The notes beneath the pieces are model-generated. The model did no database searches, was not told the origin of the DNA, and worked only from the letters and a program-made list of their open reading frames with translations. The translations under genes were made by a program, and so were the position numbers. 64,000 nt of DNA. Origin: Liopterus haemorrhoidalis. Lineage: Eukaryota; Arthropoda; Insecta; Coleoptera; Dytiscidae. The stretch lies in assembly GCA_963971575.1 (NCBI GenBank), contig OZ020618.1, forward strand, positions 43,662,509 through 43,726,508, written 5' to 3'. Positions 1 through 10,139 of this stretch are shown here, in pieces. Position 1 is the first letter of the stretch. Every line of letters begins with the position of its first letter.

Positions 1-529
1 ATGTGTGATGAAACTTGGGTTCACCATTTTGAAGCAGAATCCAAAAGACAAAGCATGGAATGGAACCACACCAGCTCACCTGTCCGAAAGAAATTCAGAA
101 CGCAAGCATCAGCTGGAAAAGTCATGTTGACCGTCTTTTGGGATGTCCGAGGTGTCGTCTTTTGTGATTATTTGGAAGATTAGTGTACAATAAACAGTGC
201 CTACTACTCAGACAGGCTGATGGACAAAGTAAAGCCAGCAATGAGAGAAAAACGTCGCGGATCGCAAAGAAAAGGCGTAATATTGCTCCATGATAATGCT
301 CGCCCTCATACCGCCAAGCTGACCCAAGAAACCATTGAAAAAATGGGTTCGGAGATACTACCTCATCCTCCCTACAGTCCAGATTTGGCTGCCTTTGATT
401 TTTTATTTGTTTGATCAACTCAAGGAGGCATTACGTGGAAAAAAGTTCAGCGACAACGAGGATGTCAAAAAACTAGTTTATCTCAGGGACAAGTGTACTA
501 ATATTCGTGGGAATTATTTTGAGAAGTAG
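1..529 (+). pseudogene. mariner transposase, C-terminal half, broken
   Basis: This is the catalytic part of a mariner transposase, which enters from the left edge of the window. Frame 1 shows the first catalytic Asp in DETWVHHFE and runs into a TAG at 181-183. It resumes with the second motif HDNARPHTA and the third in YSPDLAAFD, 34 residues apart, which is the DD34D signature of mariner. Near position 400 the frame shifts by one base: the family-like tail DQLKEALRGKKFSDNEDVKK is read in frame 2 up to 529. One stop and one frameshift make it inactive. The N-terminal DNA-binding domain lies outside the window or is lost, and I find no terminal repeat after it. Confidence 0.9.
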
Positions 530-665
530 TAAAAGTCTCATTTTGTAAAAATGCACCGTTTTTTTTTTTTTTTTTTTCTACATCAATTTGTCTCTTTAAT
601 TATTGAATTTAATTATATTCCCTCGTATGTGAAAAATCACACTTCACATAATTTTTTGGATATCT

Positions 666-1467
666 GTCTAGATTAGGGCTGCCATAATTGTCGGACTACC
701 GACCGGGACACCCCCCCCCCCAAAACTTTAAAAAAACTTTTATCGACAATAATACTTTTATTATAAACAATATTTTAAAAAAATAAAAAAATTTAAAGAC
801 AAAAAAAATAATTAAAGTAGAGATTGATAATAGGTATTCTAAGAGCAAAACGTTGGGATCAATGGTGAATCATTTTGGAACACTCAGTTCGACTGGAAAA
901 ATTTGATGTTTTTTTTTTGTGGATGCGTCTTTATCAAATCTAAAATAATATAATATAAATTAATAGCGATTCAATTTAATAAAACCATATAGAACCTTAC
1001 ATTCCATTCTTCTCTTGCCTTTACTCTCCCTCTTCCCCGACTTCGGTGGCTTCTTTATCATCGCTCTTCTTTGCCCAATCATACTTCTCCGATGTTTTCG
1101 TTTTTTGGAGCAGTTCTTTTTACCCTTTTATATAATTATAGAATTCAATGCAAAACACATTGAATTATGCTTTTCACGGTGTCAATAGAAAGCGAATTGC
1201 GCTCATCTGTCAGTACCAGTCAGCTAGTGACTAGCTGACTGGTACTCGGCATTACTCCGGAACATTTCGGACCTCGAATCTGTTATATAATTTATATATA
1301 GTATGTATATATGTACATGTACAATATTATCGAAAAATAATTTTTTAATATGCATAAATTTTAAATCGACCGGGACAAATGACTCTTGGACCGGGACACT
1401 GGGACACAAACCTCAAAACCGGGACATGTCCCGGTGTACCGGGACGTATGGCAGCCCTAGTCTAGAT
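666..1467. mobile_element. hAT-type non-autonomous element with perfect 8-bp TSD
   Basis: The element occupies 674-1459 (786 bp). Both ends carry the 13-bp inverted repeat TAGGGCTGCCATA, and both flanks carry the identical 8-bp duplication GTCTAGAT (666-673 and 1460-1467). An 8-bp duplication is the hAT hallmark. Just inside each end are repeated CCGGGACA-type motifs, which may be subterminal binding sites. No transposase coding remains, so it depends on a helper. An internal perfect palindrome sits at 1212-1246. Confidence 0.9.
1212..1246. repeat. perfect 17-bp-arm hairpin inside the hAT element
   Basis: Two perfectly complementary 17-base arms (1212-1228 and 1230-1246, beginning AGTACCAGTCAGCTAGT) are separated by one base. 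They lie in the middle of the 674-1459 hAT element. Function unknown. Confidence 0.85.
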
Positions 1468-1499
1468 GTTAACGTAAGAGTACATTAAAAAAAAAAAGA

Positions 1500-2230
1500 G
1501 AACGAGTAGAGATGCATTCGAAAAACGGAATACCACTATAATTTTTTTGATAGTTCTGCTAAGGAAGTCAGTAAAGTAAAAATCAGTTGTTATTAACTAG
1601 ACAGAAAGTGCTGAAGAATAATAGAGAAAGAGATTATCCAAGAACAAGATAATTTATTTCAAACCTCAAAGCACAAAGCAATAAAATAATGATAAAATCA
1701 AATATCCCCTAAACTAAATTGATAGTGTAAGCAAGATTCCTTATGCTCGATGAAAGATGAGGTGAAAGGGAAGCATTAAATCAGGAAGGGCTGCCGTATA
1801 AGTCTCCAGTGACTGCAAGTCTCGACTAGAGATGTCGACTGTTGGTTTAGAATCTCTGCTCCATCGCGCAAGCGGTCCTGATAAATTGAATTGAATGTTT
1901 GTAGTCGAAGATTGTCGGTTCTGTTTTGTACTTAATGTTGACTTTGACGACCAACACGTTACAATTGATTTTAAAAATAAAACAAAAATTTTAATCTACG
2001 AAACTATATTGCAGTTCTCAATCTCTAGGGTTCGAGATGATTAATCGATCGATTTTAAGGTTTAATTAACAATTACAGCTTTAAAAAATTTAATTTGTGA
2101 AACTGGGTACTAAGATATTTATAGTTTCAATTTTATTATCAATTTAATTGATTAAAACTAAAGTTAGACCTTAGCTAATGCTTAAAATATTATTTAAAAA
2201 TTTAGAGCGCTAAACAGTGAAATTAAAAAT
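1500..2230. other. AT-rich stretch without recognised features
   Basis: I see no reading frame resembling a known family, no terminal repeats and no tRNA-like boxes here. Confidence 0.6.
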
Positions 2231-2318
2231 TTTTTTTTAACAATATACCACGAATTTTGGGTATATAATTAGAAACCTCGAGCTGCAATACATCATGAAA
2301 ATGGTTACCTGACAATTA

Positions 2319-2470
2319 CGCTCCGGACAAAACTGCCCGATAAATGCGCCCCGACAAAGGCGCTCTCCGGTATATGCGCTCCGACAAAGGCGTTCCCCGA
2401 CATAGGGGCGCATATTGTCCGGATTTGTCCGGAGCGCTCCGGATTTGGTCCGGTGTTGTTCGGAGCGCAA
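2319..2470. repeat. GC-rich patch of repeated CGCTCCGGACAAA motifs
   Basis: In an otherwise AT-rich region, about 150 bp consist of degenerate repeats around CGCTCCGGACAAA and GCGCYCCGACAAAGGCG. The motif occurs in both orientations, for example CGCTCCGGACAAA at 2319-2331 and its exact reverse complement at 2424-2436. The minus-strand reading frame across it is probably fortuitous. It could be a foldback remnant or a protein-binding cluster. Confidence 0.6.
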
Positions 2471-2520
2471 CAATAAAATATAAAATTAATAAATTATATG
2501 AGAAGAAATAGACGAAACTA

Positions 2521-2553
2521 TAGTTTATACTCTATAATATAGAGTATAAACTA
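2521..2553. repeat. 15-bp-arm palindrome
   Basis: TAGTTTATACTCTAT at 2521-2535 is followed, after a 3-base loop, by its perfect reverse complement at 2539-2553. Confidence 0.8.
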
Positions 2554-2697
2554 CAGTTAATACTACAAATAATTATATAGTATAGAATAAAACATATTTT
2601 ATTAAATAATTTATTGATTAAAAATTACATTCAGCATAAATTTTAATAATTTAATTTGTCTGTATTACTGACTTTCCTTTTAGTTTTTTATAATAGA

Positions 2698-3969
2698 TAT
2701 CGGTCTGGGAAAAAGTTCATGGCGTTTTTTTAGTAAAATTCAACTGGTTTTGTTATAGTGTGAAAATGAATTTATTTAAACCAAATATGCTCCATTCTTA
2801 TCGACAACGTTTCACCATTTTTCGGGTAGAGCCATGATGCCATCGGTGAAGAACTTCTGTGGTTTCTGGTTGAAAAACTGAATCAAGTGGTTTTCACAGG
2901 CTTCTTTTGAAACCAGCTTAATTCCATTGAGAGAATTCTGCAGAGATCGCAATAGGTGATAATCAGAGAGTGCTATGTCTGGGCTATACGGTGGATGCAA
3001 CAAAATTTCCCAACCAAGCTCTCGCCATTTTTGTCATCAAAGAAGTGTGTGGTATTGCGTTGTCATGATGAAAGACAACACCTTTCCTATTATTCAATTC
3101 GGGCCGTTCTCATTCAATTGCCTGGCGTAATCTCTGTAGTTGTCCACAGTAGAGTTGAGAATCAATCATCTGACCAACTGGAAGTAACTCATGGTGGAAG
3201 ATTCCCTTCCAGTCCCACCACACACACAGCATCACCTTGTTTGGCGTCAATCCTCGCTTCGCGAACGCTTGTGGCAGCTCACCATCCCTTGTCCACGATC
3301 TTTTACGCTTCCGATTGTCGTATGTGATCCATTTTTCATCACCGATTATGACACGTTTCAGAAATGGCTTGATTTTATTGCATTTCAGCAGGACATCGCA
3401 GATACTAATTCGGTCTATCATGTTTTTCGCGCTCAACTCATGAAGAACCCATATATCGAGCTGCTTTTTGTAGCCAGCTTTCCGTAACAGTTCAAAATAG
3501 TTTTGTGGTCAATGCCTAACTCCGTACCAATGTTGACACTGCTGATATGTCTATCTTGCTGGACTTTTTCAAGAATTTCATCAACTTTTTCACTGATTGG
3601 ACGACCAGAGCGTGAGCCATCTTTCACATTAAAATTACCAGAACGAAAACGAGCGAACCATTTCTGCGCAGCAGGTTTTGATAAAGTACCTGCACAATTT
3701 TTTTCACAAGCCTGCGCAGCATTCTTTCCTTTGTCGTAATAATATTGCAAAATATAGCGCAATTTTTCATTACTTTTCTCCATTTTTAAACGCAAACAAC
3801 TTTCCAACCACTGCACAAATTTTGATGTTTAGACACTCAAAGTAACGCTCGAACTGTCACCTTTCCAACGAGCGCTTAGTGGTGTCGCTGTGATCTGTAT
3901 TTCTTGAGTTATTTACAATTGGCGCCGTCTATCTGCAAAAACGCCACGAACTTTTTCCCAGACCTGATA
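2698..3969 (-). mobile_element. end-to-end mariner element
   Basis: The element spans 2700-3967 (1268 bp), the usual mariner length. Both ends begin with a ~28-bp inverted repeat (core GGTCTGGGAAAAAGTTC, then TGGCGTTTTT) and both sides show the TA target dinucleotide (2698-2699, 3968-3969). The single gene runs on the minus strand. Structural ends are preserved, but the transposase is decayed. Confidence 0.92.
2812..3783 (-). pseudogene. mariner transposase (DD34D type), frameshifted
   Basis: The gene starts at the ATG at 3783 (MEKSNEKLRYILQ). It begins with the paired helix-turn-helix region (SKPAAQKWFARFRSGNFNV, then SGRP) and a second HTH ending HKTIL. A frame change near 3436 is followed by DRISICDVLL and the first catalytic motif GDEKWITYDN. 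Then comes VMLCVWWDWKG, an in-frame TGA after RQAIE, the second motif HHDNAIPHTS (the usual Arg is Ile) and a further frameshift near 3020. The third motif lies in HPPYSPDIALSD. At least two frameshifts and one stop make it inactive. Its sequence recalls the GDEKWITYDN/CIWWDWKG mariner subfamily. Confidence 0.9.
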
Positions 3970-4278
3970 TTTTTGCAATATTTTCTTCACACAACTCTGT
4001 CAATTGTTTTTGTTTTCACCTCTTCCTAAAGCGGCGTCCACACTATGCCGCAGTTTGCCAGTTGGCAATGCCAGCAGTAATGTAGACGTGACCGTTGGCA
4101 AATGCCATCGTGCCAGCGGCATGCCAACGAGAATCGCTCGACTGTCGGTCTCCTTCAAAGAAAGCCGATAAGAACGGTGAGTGGGGACGTGCCAACTGGC
4201 ATCACGCGGCTTTAGGCTTAAATTCAGGTTGTGATTCAGACGCATATGAGCAACGTTGTTTATGGAGTTGGAGTGGAG

Positions 4279-4518
4279 ATGGAGTGGACAAACGAAAAAG
4301 TGTTTAATTTGATAGATTTATACCGGGATCGTCCTGTTTTGTGGGACTGTCGTTTAAAGGACTATAAAGACAGGAATAAGAGATGTGATGCTCTATTGGA
4401 AATTGCGGTTAGTTTTGGAGTACAAAAAGAAGAAATTAATAGAAAAATCAAAAACTTGGTGTGTCATTTTTCGCGCGAAATAAAAAAAGAGAGAGAAGGT
4501 AATAAGTCCGGTGCGTGA
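4279..4518 (+). pseudogene. MADF (Myb/SANT-like) accessory gene, 3' truncated
   Basis: The product starts MEWTNEKVFNLIDLYRDRPV and continues with LWDCRLKDYKDRNKRCDALLEI and VCHFSREIKKEREGNKSGA. This is a MADF domain: an N-terminal helix with a conserved Trp, the RPxLWD motif, then the K/R-rich third helix. PIF/Harbinger elements encode such proteins to help the transposase bind DNA. Family members continue past the SGA motif, but here a TGA follows where the deletion joins the transposase head. I chose the ATG at 4279 because the domain begins there; an upstream in-frame ATG at 4231 exists. Confidence 0.8.
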
Positions 4519-4638
4519 TCTACTTTGAAGACTTGGACGTACCCAAAACTGTCGTTTGCGCCGTTTGCGTATTTTTTCTTCACTGTCAAGTATGATAACA
4601 GCAGCTGAAGCAATTAGTAAATCTTCCTCGGTGATCAT
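4505..4638 (-). pseudogene. Harbinger transposase N-terminal head
   Basis: From the ATG at 4638 the frame gives MITEEDLLIASAAVIIL, then a basic run EEKIRKRRKRQFWVRP and SLQSRSRTG. The pattern of a short acidic/hydrophobic N-terminus followed by KRR...FWVRP is characteristic of HARBI1-like transposases. After the RSRTG motif the frame enters the complement of the MADF gene, so the DDE catalytic domain is absent. Inactive. Confidence 0.78.
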
Positions 4639-4761
4639 TGTGCGACTAAACTAAATGCCAACACAGATGTGGACGTGTATACAGCCACTGGCTTTGCCAG
4701 TTGGCATTGCCAGCTGGCCTTGCCAACTGGCAAACTGCGGCATAGTGGGGATGCGCCTTAA

Positions 4762-5560
4762 GAATTTGAAATATGTAAATTCTTATATTTTTACCTGGTG
4801 GATTAAATTCCAAAATTAGTTTTGCAATGTCAGGCGGTATTCTTAAAATATACCTTATTTATCTCCAAAGAACAGCTAATTTATTTTCCATTTAACAAAA
4901 CATTCTCTTGTTCCAACGTGTGTATATCCTAGAATAGAAATCCTGGCAGCATTAACTAGATATAATTATAAAAATGATCGTAATTCGAATCTGGATTTTA
5001 ATGATTCAACAGAAAGTAATTACGATTTGCATGATAATGATTAGAGTGGAAAAGTATTGGAGTGGAGAGAGGGAAAACGAAGGAATAGATGAACAGAATA
5101 GAAGGATTCTGCCGATACCATGTTGACATGAATATGTAAAGAAGTTCTAATCCTCTCCAGAACCACTGGACTGGCTTTTATTTCTGTTAATTACCAACTA
5201 CCATGTTCACAAAATTTTAATGAACATGGTGTCACAAACCGTTCTAACTTTTAAAAGTCAAGTGTGTGGAGTTTGATAGTCGTAAATTGTTTGACATATG
5301 TAAAGGCGTAGTTTTATATACTCAAAAGCAAAATATTTTCCATAATTTGAAAAGTTTTGGAATAAACTTAATGAGGATCCTACCATATACATTCATGAGA
5401 GGCCTTAATAAAAAATAAATGTAGTTTAGTTTTCAAATGTAATATTAATATTAAAAAAGTTTTTTACACTGGATATTTTTCTATTTAGAGTGAATACCTT
5501 TTTCGAAGTTCTGTTAGACATTTGGCAGTTTGACTGAAAGAAATGTTAACTTCGTTGAAT
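4762..5560. other. unannotated AT-rich stretch
   Basis: Nothing recognised apart from a short imperfect hairpin near 5202-5232 (CCATGTTCA paired with TGAACATGG). Confidence 0.5.
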
Positions 5561-5702
5561 ATACCATTTTGCTTTTCTATATATAATTCTTTATTTCCCC
5601 TCGACCTTTCAAGTTTTATTTAACGACGCTTCAACTACATGGTTTTTAGCGTCGGTATAAGTTTACAATAATTAGTTTATAATTACATGTCATTGGTTAC
5701 AT

Positions 5703-6933
5703 ATTCGGCCCGATTCTGTAAAAAGTTACTAGGTTAGTTGCTACTGAGTAACGTTGCTACGAAATAACTTTTATAGTAACTTTCTTATCAATCGCCCAAC
5801 AATTGGTATTCTCCAAGCATAAGCACAAGCAACGTTCTTATAACAAGTTATATTTAGTAACGTTGCTACAAAGAACCGTGAAGCTAGAAGCAGATTACGT
5901 TCTGCGCAGGCGAGGTATTCGTTTTTAATTGAGTTTGACAGCTATGTTGTGAGTTTCTGAGGTTAAACGAAAAATGTTTTATAAACAAAATCAGAAAAAG
6001 AATTGCAAACAGATGGAAATTCTGTTGAATTTCCTGGCAAATAACCCGGTCATGGTCGGTGATACGAGTGTTTAAAAAATAATTGACAGGAACGAGTGGT
6101 GGTGCTGTGGTGATGTGCTATGTGGTTACTGTTTTCTATGTGGTGGTGCAAGTTATAGTCCAAATTTAAATGAATTGCGTATTATACAGTTAAAGAAGTT
6201 CGGATAGCCATTGAACAGGCGCGCACTTAAAACATTGATCTGGGAAGGGTCCATTTCGAAAAAATATCTGTAATATAATACATATGTATTGTTGTGTTTT
6301 TATGGAGAGGACTGGGTTTATATATTAATTTAATTTTGATTATAATTTAATTTTTAATAATAAAAAAGGTGATTCTTATTTGCAATCGCTTAGTTTTTAT
6401 TAAATAAGATTTGATTTTTCAAATCCTTGGGGGAGGGGGTCTGAACTCGTCGACCACCCCCTTGTGTGCGCGGCTTCTATTGACAGTTTAAGTTAATACA
6501 TTTAAAAAATATTGTACTGTTATACTATTATAAAACAAATGTAAATAAACAAAAAAAAAAAAAAATAGAAATTGAAATAAAGAACTCGAAGAATTTTGTG
6601 CTATACAGAAAATAAAATGAAAATCCTTCTATAATTATAGTCTCTATGTGCCCTTCATTGTAAAATGCTTGAAATAATTCATTATTAAACAGAAAAATTG
6701 CGATTTTTCACGATTTTAACAAGTTATTTTGAAGTTACTAAGTGTAGCAACTGCTTTCTGTTAGTTGTTATCCATAATAACTTTTTTAGCAACTAGTTAC
6801 TAATTTCATAGTAACTTTTTTCTTACAGAATACGGATTTCGTGAAAGTTGCTAAAAAAAAGTAACTGACCTTGTATTTAGCAACTTTTATTGTAACTTTT
6901 TTGTAGTAACTTGCTTAAAGAATTGGGCCGATT
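5703..6933. mobile_element. TIR element with 3-bp ATT duplication
   Basis: The element spans 5706-6930 (1225 bp). Ends match as CGGCCCGATTCTGTAAAAAG and, reversed, CGGCCCAATTCTTTAAGCAAG, both leading into GTTACTA. Multiple GTAACTTTT-type subterminal repeats occur in both ends. The flanks carry ATT on both sides (5703-5705, 6931-6933). A 3-bp duplication and a short MADF/SANT-like reading frame (5974-6075) suggest a PIF/Harbinger relative, but the superfamily is not certain. Confidence 0.7.
5974..6075 (+). pseudogene. short fragment resembling a Myb/SANT-like accessory protein
   Basis: A 33-codon frame contains KQMEILLNFLANNPVMVGD, which resembles the opening helix of insect Myb/SANT-like proteins (pattern Q-x-E-x-L-V-x-F-[ML]-x-x-x-P). 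It stops after V33. This is the only coding hint inside the 5706-6930 element and is too short to be sure. Confidence 0.35.
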
Positions 6934-6994
6934 GTGTTTATAAGAGCTTGTTATAAAATGTTTATTCTAAGTTATGAGTGATGTGGCTTTGGGT

Positions 6995-7400
6995 TTAAAT
7001 GCTGCTGACTAGTTGGGCATATTTGATGAAGTTTATTATGTTCGTGTTAGCTGTGGTGGTGTTCTGTAGGGTGTGTTTAAGGGAATGTCTTATGTTGTGT
7101 TTGGCTCTCAGATCTGCATATGTTCGGCATTCTAATAGGAGGTGTTCTGTAGTGAGGATTTCACAGCATTCATCGCAGATCTTCGCGTTATCTCTCTGCA
7201 GTAGATGCTCGTGGGATAATTTTGTATGCCCTATTCGTAACCTTGTGAGGATGGTTTGTGTTCTTCTATCCGTGTTTAGATTCCAAACTTGTATATCAGG
7301 TTTGATGGATCTTAATTTGTTATTTTTTATTGCAGTCCATTTGGCTTGTTGTGCTTTTTGTGAGTGCTGTGAAATGATCATTTGGATGTATTCAATGACA
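6995..7400 (-). pseudogene. LINE ORF2 C-terminus, I/Jockey type
   Basis: The frame contains KWTAIKNNKLRSIKPDIQVW, then TILTRLRIGHTKLSHEHLL and a zinc-knuckle-like CDECCEILTTEHLLLEC. This order (linker, TRLRIGH motif, C-x2-C-x7-H-x4-C) is the region after the reverse transcriptase and RNase H of I/Jockey/R1-type LINEs. No stop interrupts it down to its natural-looking end at 6995. The reverse transcriptase itself is missing, which makes this a 5'-truncated copy. Confidence 0.85.
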
Positions 7401-7605
7401 TATCTTATATCAACATCTCAACGTTATATTAACCATACATTACATTACAGTACATCCAGTTTCTCTTCACTTCCTCCTCTGTTGTACATTGTGACTACTC
7501 GCCGCCCCTCCTTCCCTATCTTCACCCTTCTCTCAACTATCTCATCCTATTTCTGTGCCTCTTCTTCATCTATACATAACTCACATCTTACCCCCGTGAT
7601 GATAC

Positions 7606-8876
7606 CCCCCATCCAGTGCCGCAACAAGGGTGGTGCGAGAGGTGCCGCCGCACCAGGCGCCGGATTCATAGGGGCGCCGAATGGCATTTTTTTTTTTTTT
7701 AATTATTATTTTTTATATTAATAAACTATAATCAACACAAATTTGATTTCATAATCGAAAGTTTCAAATGGCAGGAAAGATCACTGTACAAATGCTACTG
7801 CAATGCAATTATTAGAAGTGATCCACACTTACGATTTAAAAGATGTGTACCCTAATATTGGCATTGCACTGCGCATATTTTTAACGCTCCCTGTAACTGT
7901 TGCTTCGAATTAACGCAGTTTTAGTAAATTAAAGTTAATAAAAAATTATTTGCGTTCTACAATGGGCCGAGAGCTTGTAAAATTTAGCTTTAATAGAAAA
8001 TACTAGAAAATACAGCGCAGTCATTAAATTAGAAGACTTAATTTTCGCAGTTAAAAGCCAGAAAAGTTCATATTTTTAATTTTCCATTCCGTTATTCCGT
8101 TATATTTTCCATTAAGTGATTATATAATATATTATTAAACTACCTAAATATTTATTATTTTTTGTTCAAATGTCCCTTTTTTTGTCATTAAATATATATT
8201 TTTTTATTTATTTTGTTATTCAATTATGTAATATAATATTTCTTTAGCCCTTTTGTGTTTCATTTTAGATGTTTTTTATTTTGTGTATTATTGACCTAGA
8301 GTTTATATTTTGTCCCTTTTTATATTAGTTGATTATCATGATTTTTGAGTTTATTAAAATATTTGTAACATAATTTGTTTAATATTGCAATTTAAACCAA
8401 ACCAAAGAAAAAGGTTAAAACTAAACTAAAAAATAATACCTACGAATGTTTTTTTTTTTAATTTTTTTATACATTTATTGTTAAAAAAATTACTTTATAA
8501 TATATATTTTTGGATGTTCCTTTACTGGTAATAAGATAGTTCCTTTATTAAGAGTAAGTGTTCCTTTTCTGGCGATTTTGTGATTTTTATGAATAAAGTT
8601 ATGTTTTTATTTTTCTAAGTTATTCTTTTATTTCCACTTGCATCAAAATAAAACAATAAGATTTTAAGGATTCTCTATAAAATATAAAAAGTAAATATCT
8701 TAAATAACATTTTGGTGAAGAAAACAACGTATGTAAATGTTTTAAACGTTCCCTTACTGATGCAATCACCCTACCATAAAAATTTAAAAAATTGCGTATG
8801 CAATTAGTGTGGGGGGGGTGCCAAATAATTTTACGCACCAGGCTCCAATTTATGTTGTTGCGGCACTGCCCCCATC
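7606..8876. mobile_element. hAT element with perfect 8-bp TSD inside the LINE
   Basis: The element spans 7614-8868 (1255 bp), with the 14-bp identical inverted repeat CAGTGCCGCAACAA and the perfect 8-bp duplication CCCCCATC (7606-7613, 8869-8876). The interior is very AT-rich with no transposase reading frame that I recognise. It interrupts the minus-strand family A LINE. Confidence 0.92.
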
Positions 8877-8931
8877 ACCCTTCCTTTCTTTTTTTCCTTC
8901 TTCGCCCCTTGACTTTTCTATACCCACCCTT

Positions 8932-9070
8932 TCGGTAGTTTTCCGTCCCATAATTCCCGTTCATTATCCTCTATCTATGTCTCAGTCAACCCTATTATTT
9001 CAAATTCCTTCAAAAATTCCCAAAATTCTTCATGTTTTCCTTTAATCCCTGCTATATTCCAGAAGATTGT
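8932..9070 (-). pseudogene. LINE ORF2 endonuclease N-terminus
   Basis: Reading right to left, the frame gives TIFWNIAGIKGKHEEFWEFL, then KEFEIIGLTET and DNERELWDGKLPKGW. The WNIAGI and LTETW positions are the opening motifs of the AP-type endonuclease of non-LTR retrotransposons. The Trp of LTETW is now a stop. It lies just downstream of ORF1 on the same strand, as expected for a LINE. Confidence 0.82.
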
Positions 9071-9129
9071 CTTAACTTATTTCTCGTCCTCCCTCCCCTC
9101 CCCTTTACCCTCTAAATCCCCTCTTCTAC

Positions 9130-9991
9130 CTCTTGCTGAAAATCCCGCATTTCCTCTAACTCACCCCTAAACTCGTTCCTCTTCATCCATCTCCCATCTA
9201 TTTGTTTCTTCATGTAGCCTAGCTTCGCTTGTCTGCCTTTTTCCTTTTCTTGTCTCCACATACCCCCTTAGCTTCTTCCGAATCTTTCTCTCCTTCTTTG
9301 TTAAGTCGTCATCAACATACAGTTCCTTTCCTCTCAGCCTACTTTTCTGCATCATCTCGTCTCTTTTATTCTTTTATACTTTTATACTTTTTCAATTGTA
9401 CTATCCACATTTTTCCTTCTCCCCTTCATGTTGCCTGTATTCTCCCTGCTTCCGTTTCTATCCCTGTTAAATCCTTTATCATTCTTTTAATTCCTACCTC
9501 CCTATTCCCCATATTATTCAACTCTGCCCCTCTGACTACTATATTTTTTCTCCTCGCTTCCCTTTCTCCCTTTTCTTGTCCTATCTCTACCTCTTCCAAC
9601 CTTTTCTCCAACTGCCTTAATTCCTTACCCTCCTGTCTCTCCGACCTTGCCATTCTCTCCTTCTTTTCCATTATTTATAGCCTTCTTGTTGTATCCTCTA
9701 ACTCTATCTTCAGCCCCTTGATCTTTTCCGCCTGCTCTGCCTGCCTCCTACCATATTCTTCACCCATCATCCTTATTTCTTCCTTTATTTCGTCTTTGTC
9801 CTTTTCCATTCTCCCCAGGATCTCCTTTAACAATCCTTCAATATGGTTCTCCTTATCCTTCTTTCTTCCATCTTCTTCCCCCACCCATTCTATCTCTTCG
9901 CTGCTCTATACCCAACTTTCCTCTTCCTTGACACCGGCGATCTAACTACCTTCCTTGACTTTCCAAACACTTCCTCTTTCTTCTTATCCAT
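9130..9991 (-). pseudogene. LINE ORF1 (coiled-coil RNA-binding protein), broken
   Basis: From an ATG at 9991 the purine-rich strand encodes a highly charged protein split by several frameshifts and stops. Pieces include GLLKEILGRMEKDKDEIKEE, RLEEVEIGQEKGEREARRKN followed by IVVRGAE, and later KGKELYVDDDLTKKERKIRK. The arrangement is a long coiled coil, then a RRKNIVVRG strand, then YVDDDLTKKER. This matches insect LINE ORF1 proteins of the L1-like transposase_22 type. The extreme C+T bias of the plus strand here is simply the lysine/glutamate-rich code. Confidence 0.8.
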
Positions 9992-10139
9992 TCCTTTCCT
10001 CAGCCAGTCCGTCAAAACCCTATACTATTCACTCGTGACCGCGACTGACTCTCGTCCATTTTTCTTACTCCGGTGTCTTGCAGGTTGCCTACCCCCTGCT
10101 ACTCACTTCTCGTTTTTCTCTTCTCTCCTGTAATATCAA

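Larger units (their letters stand above)
4027..4761. mobile_element. PIF/Harbinger deletion derivative 1
   Basis: The element spans 4030-4758 (729 bp), bounded by inverted repeats sharing ACTATGCCGCAGTTTGCCAG and flanked by the 3-bp duplication TAA (4027-4029, 4759-4761), which fits the TWA target of PIF/Harbinger. It carries two truncated genes facing each other: a MADF gene on plus (from 4279) and the head of a Harbinger transposase on minus (from 4638). Both stop at a shared point near 4505-4520, where the middle of the parent element has been deleted. Confidence 0.88.
5610..7400 (-). mobile_element. I/Jockey-type LINE 3' end inserted in family A LINE
   Basis: A 5'-truncated LINE tail runs on the minus strand: ORF2 C-terminus (7400-6995), then 3' UTR, ending near 5612 with the motif GCGTCGTTAAATAAAAC. 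The 3' UTR is split by the TIR element at 5706-6930. Left and right flanks belong to the family A LINE, so this is an insertion into it, apparently with loss of about 30 bp of host LINE. Confidence 0.7.
5562..10130 (-). mobile_element. family A LINE copy 1, interrupted by three other elements
   Basis: A non-LTR retrotransposon reads right to left. A 5' UTR (about 10130-9992) and ORF1 (9991-9130) lead to the start of ORF2 (endonuclease, 9070-8932). A large internal deletion then jumps to the 3' end (7605-7400), which matches the second copy at 16200-16270 closely. The terminal motif GAAAGGTCGAGGGGAAATAA appears at about 5589-5608. The pieces are separated by a hAT element (7614-8868) and by an I/Jockey-type LINE tail containing a TIR element (5610-7400). 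The continuous order assumes one original insertion. Confidence 0.75.

Noticed and set aside
122..418. Minus-strand open frame of 98 codons
   Set aside because: Complement of the mariner transposase; no motif of its own.
7114..7721. Plus-strand open frame of 240 codons
   Set aside because: Shadow of the LINE C-terminus on the other strand; low-complexity hydrophobic product.
9229..9945. 238-codon Ser/Leu-rich plus-strand frame, superficially a membrane protein
   Set aside because: Complement of the Lys/Glu-rich LINE ORF1; the composition follows from that.
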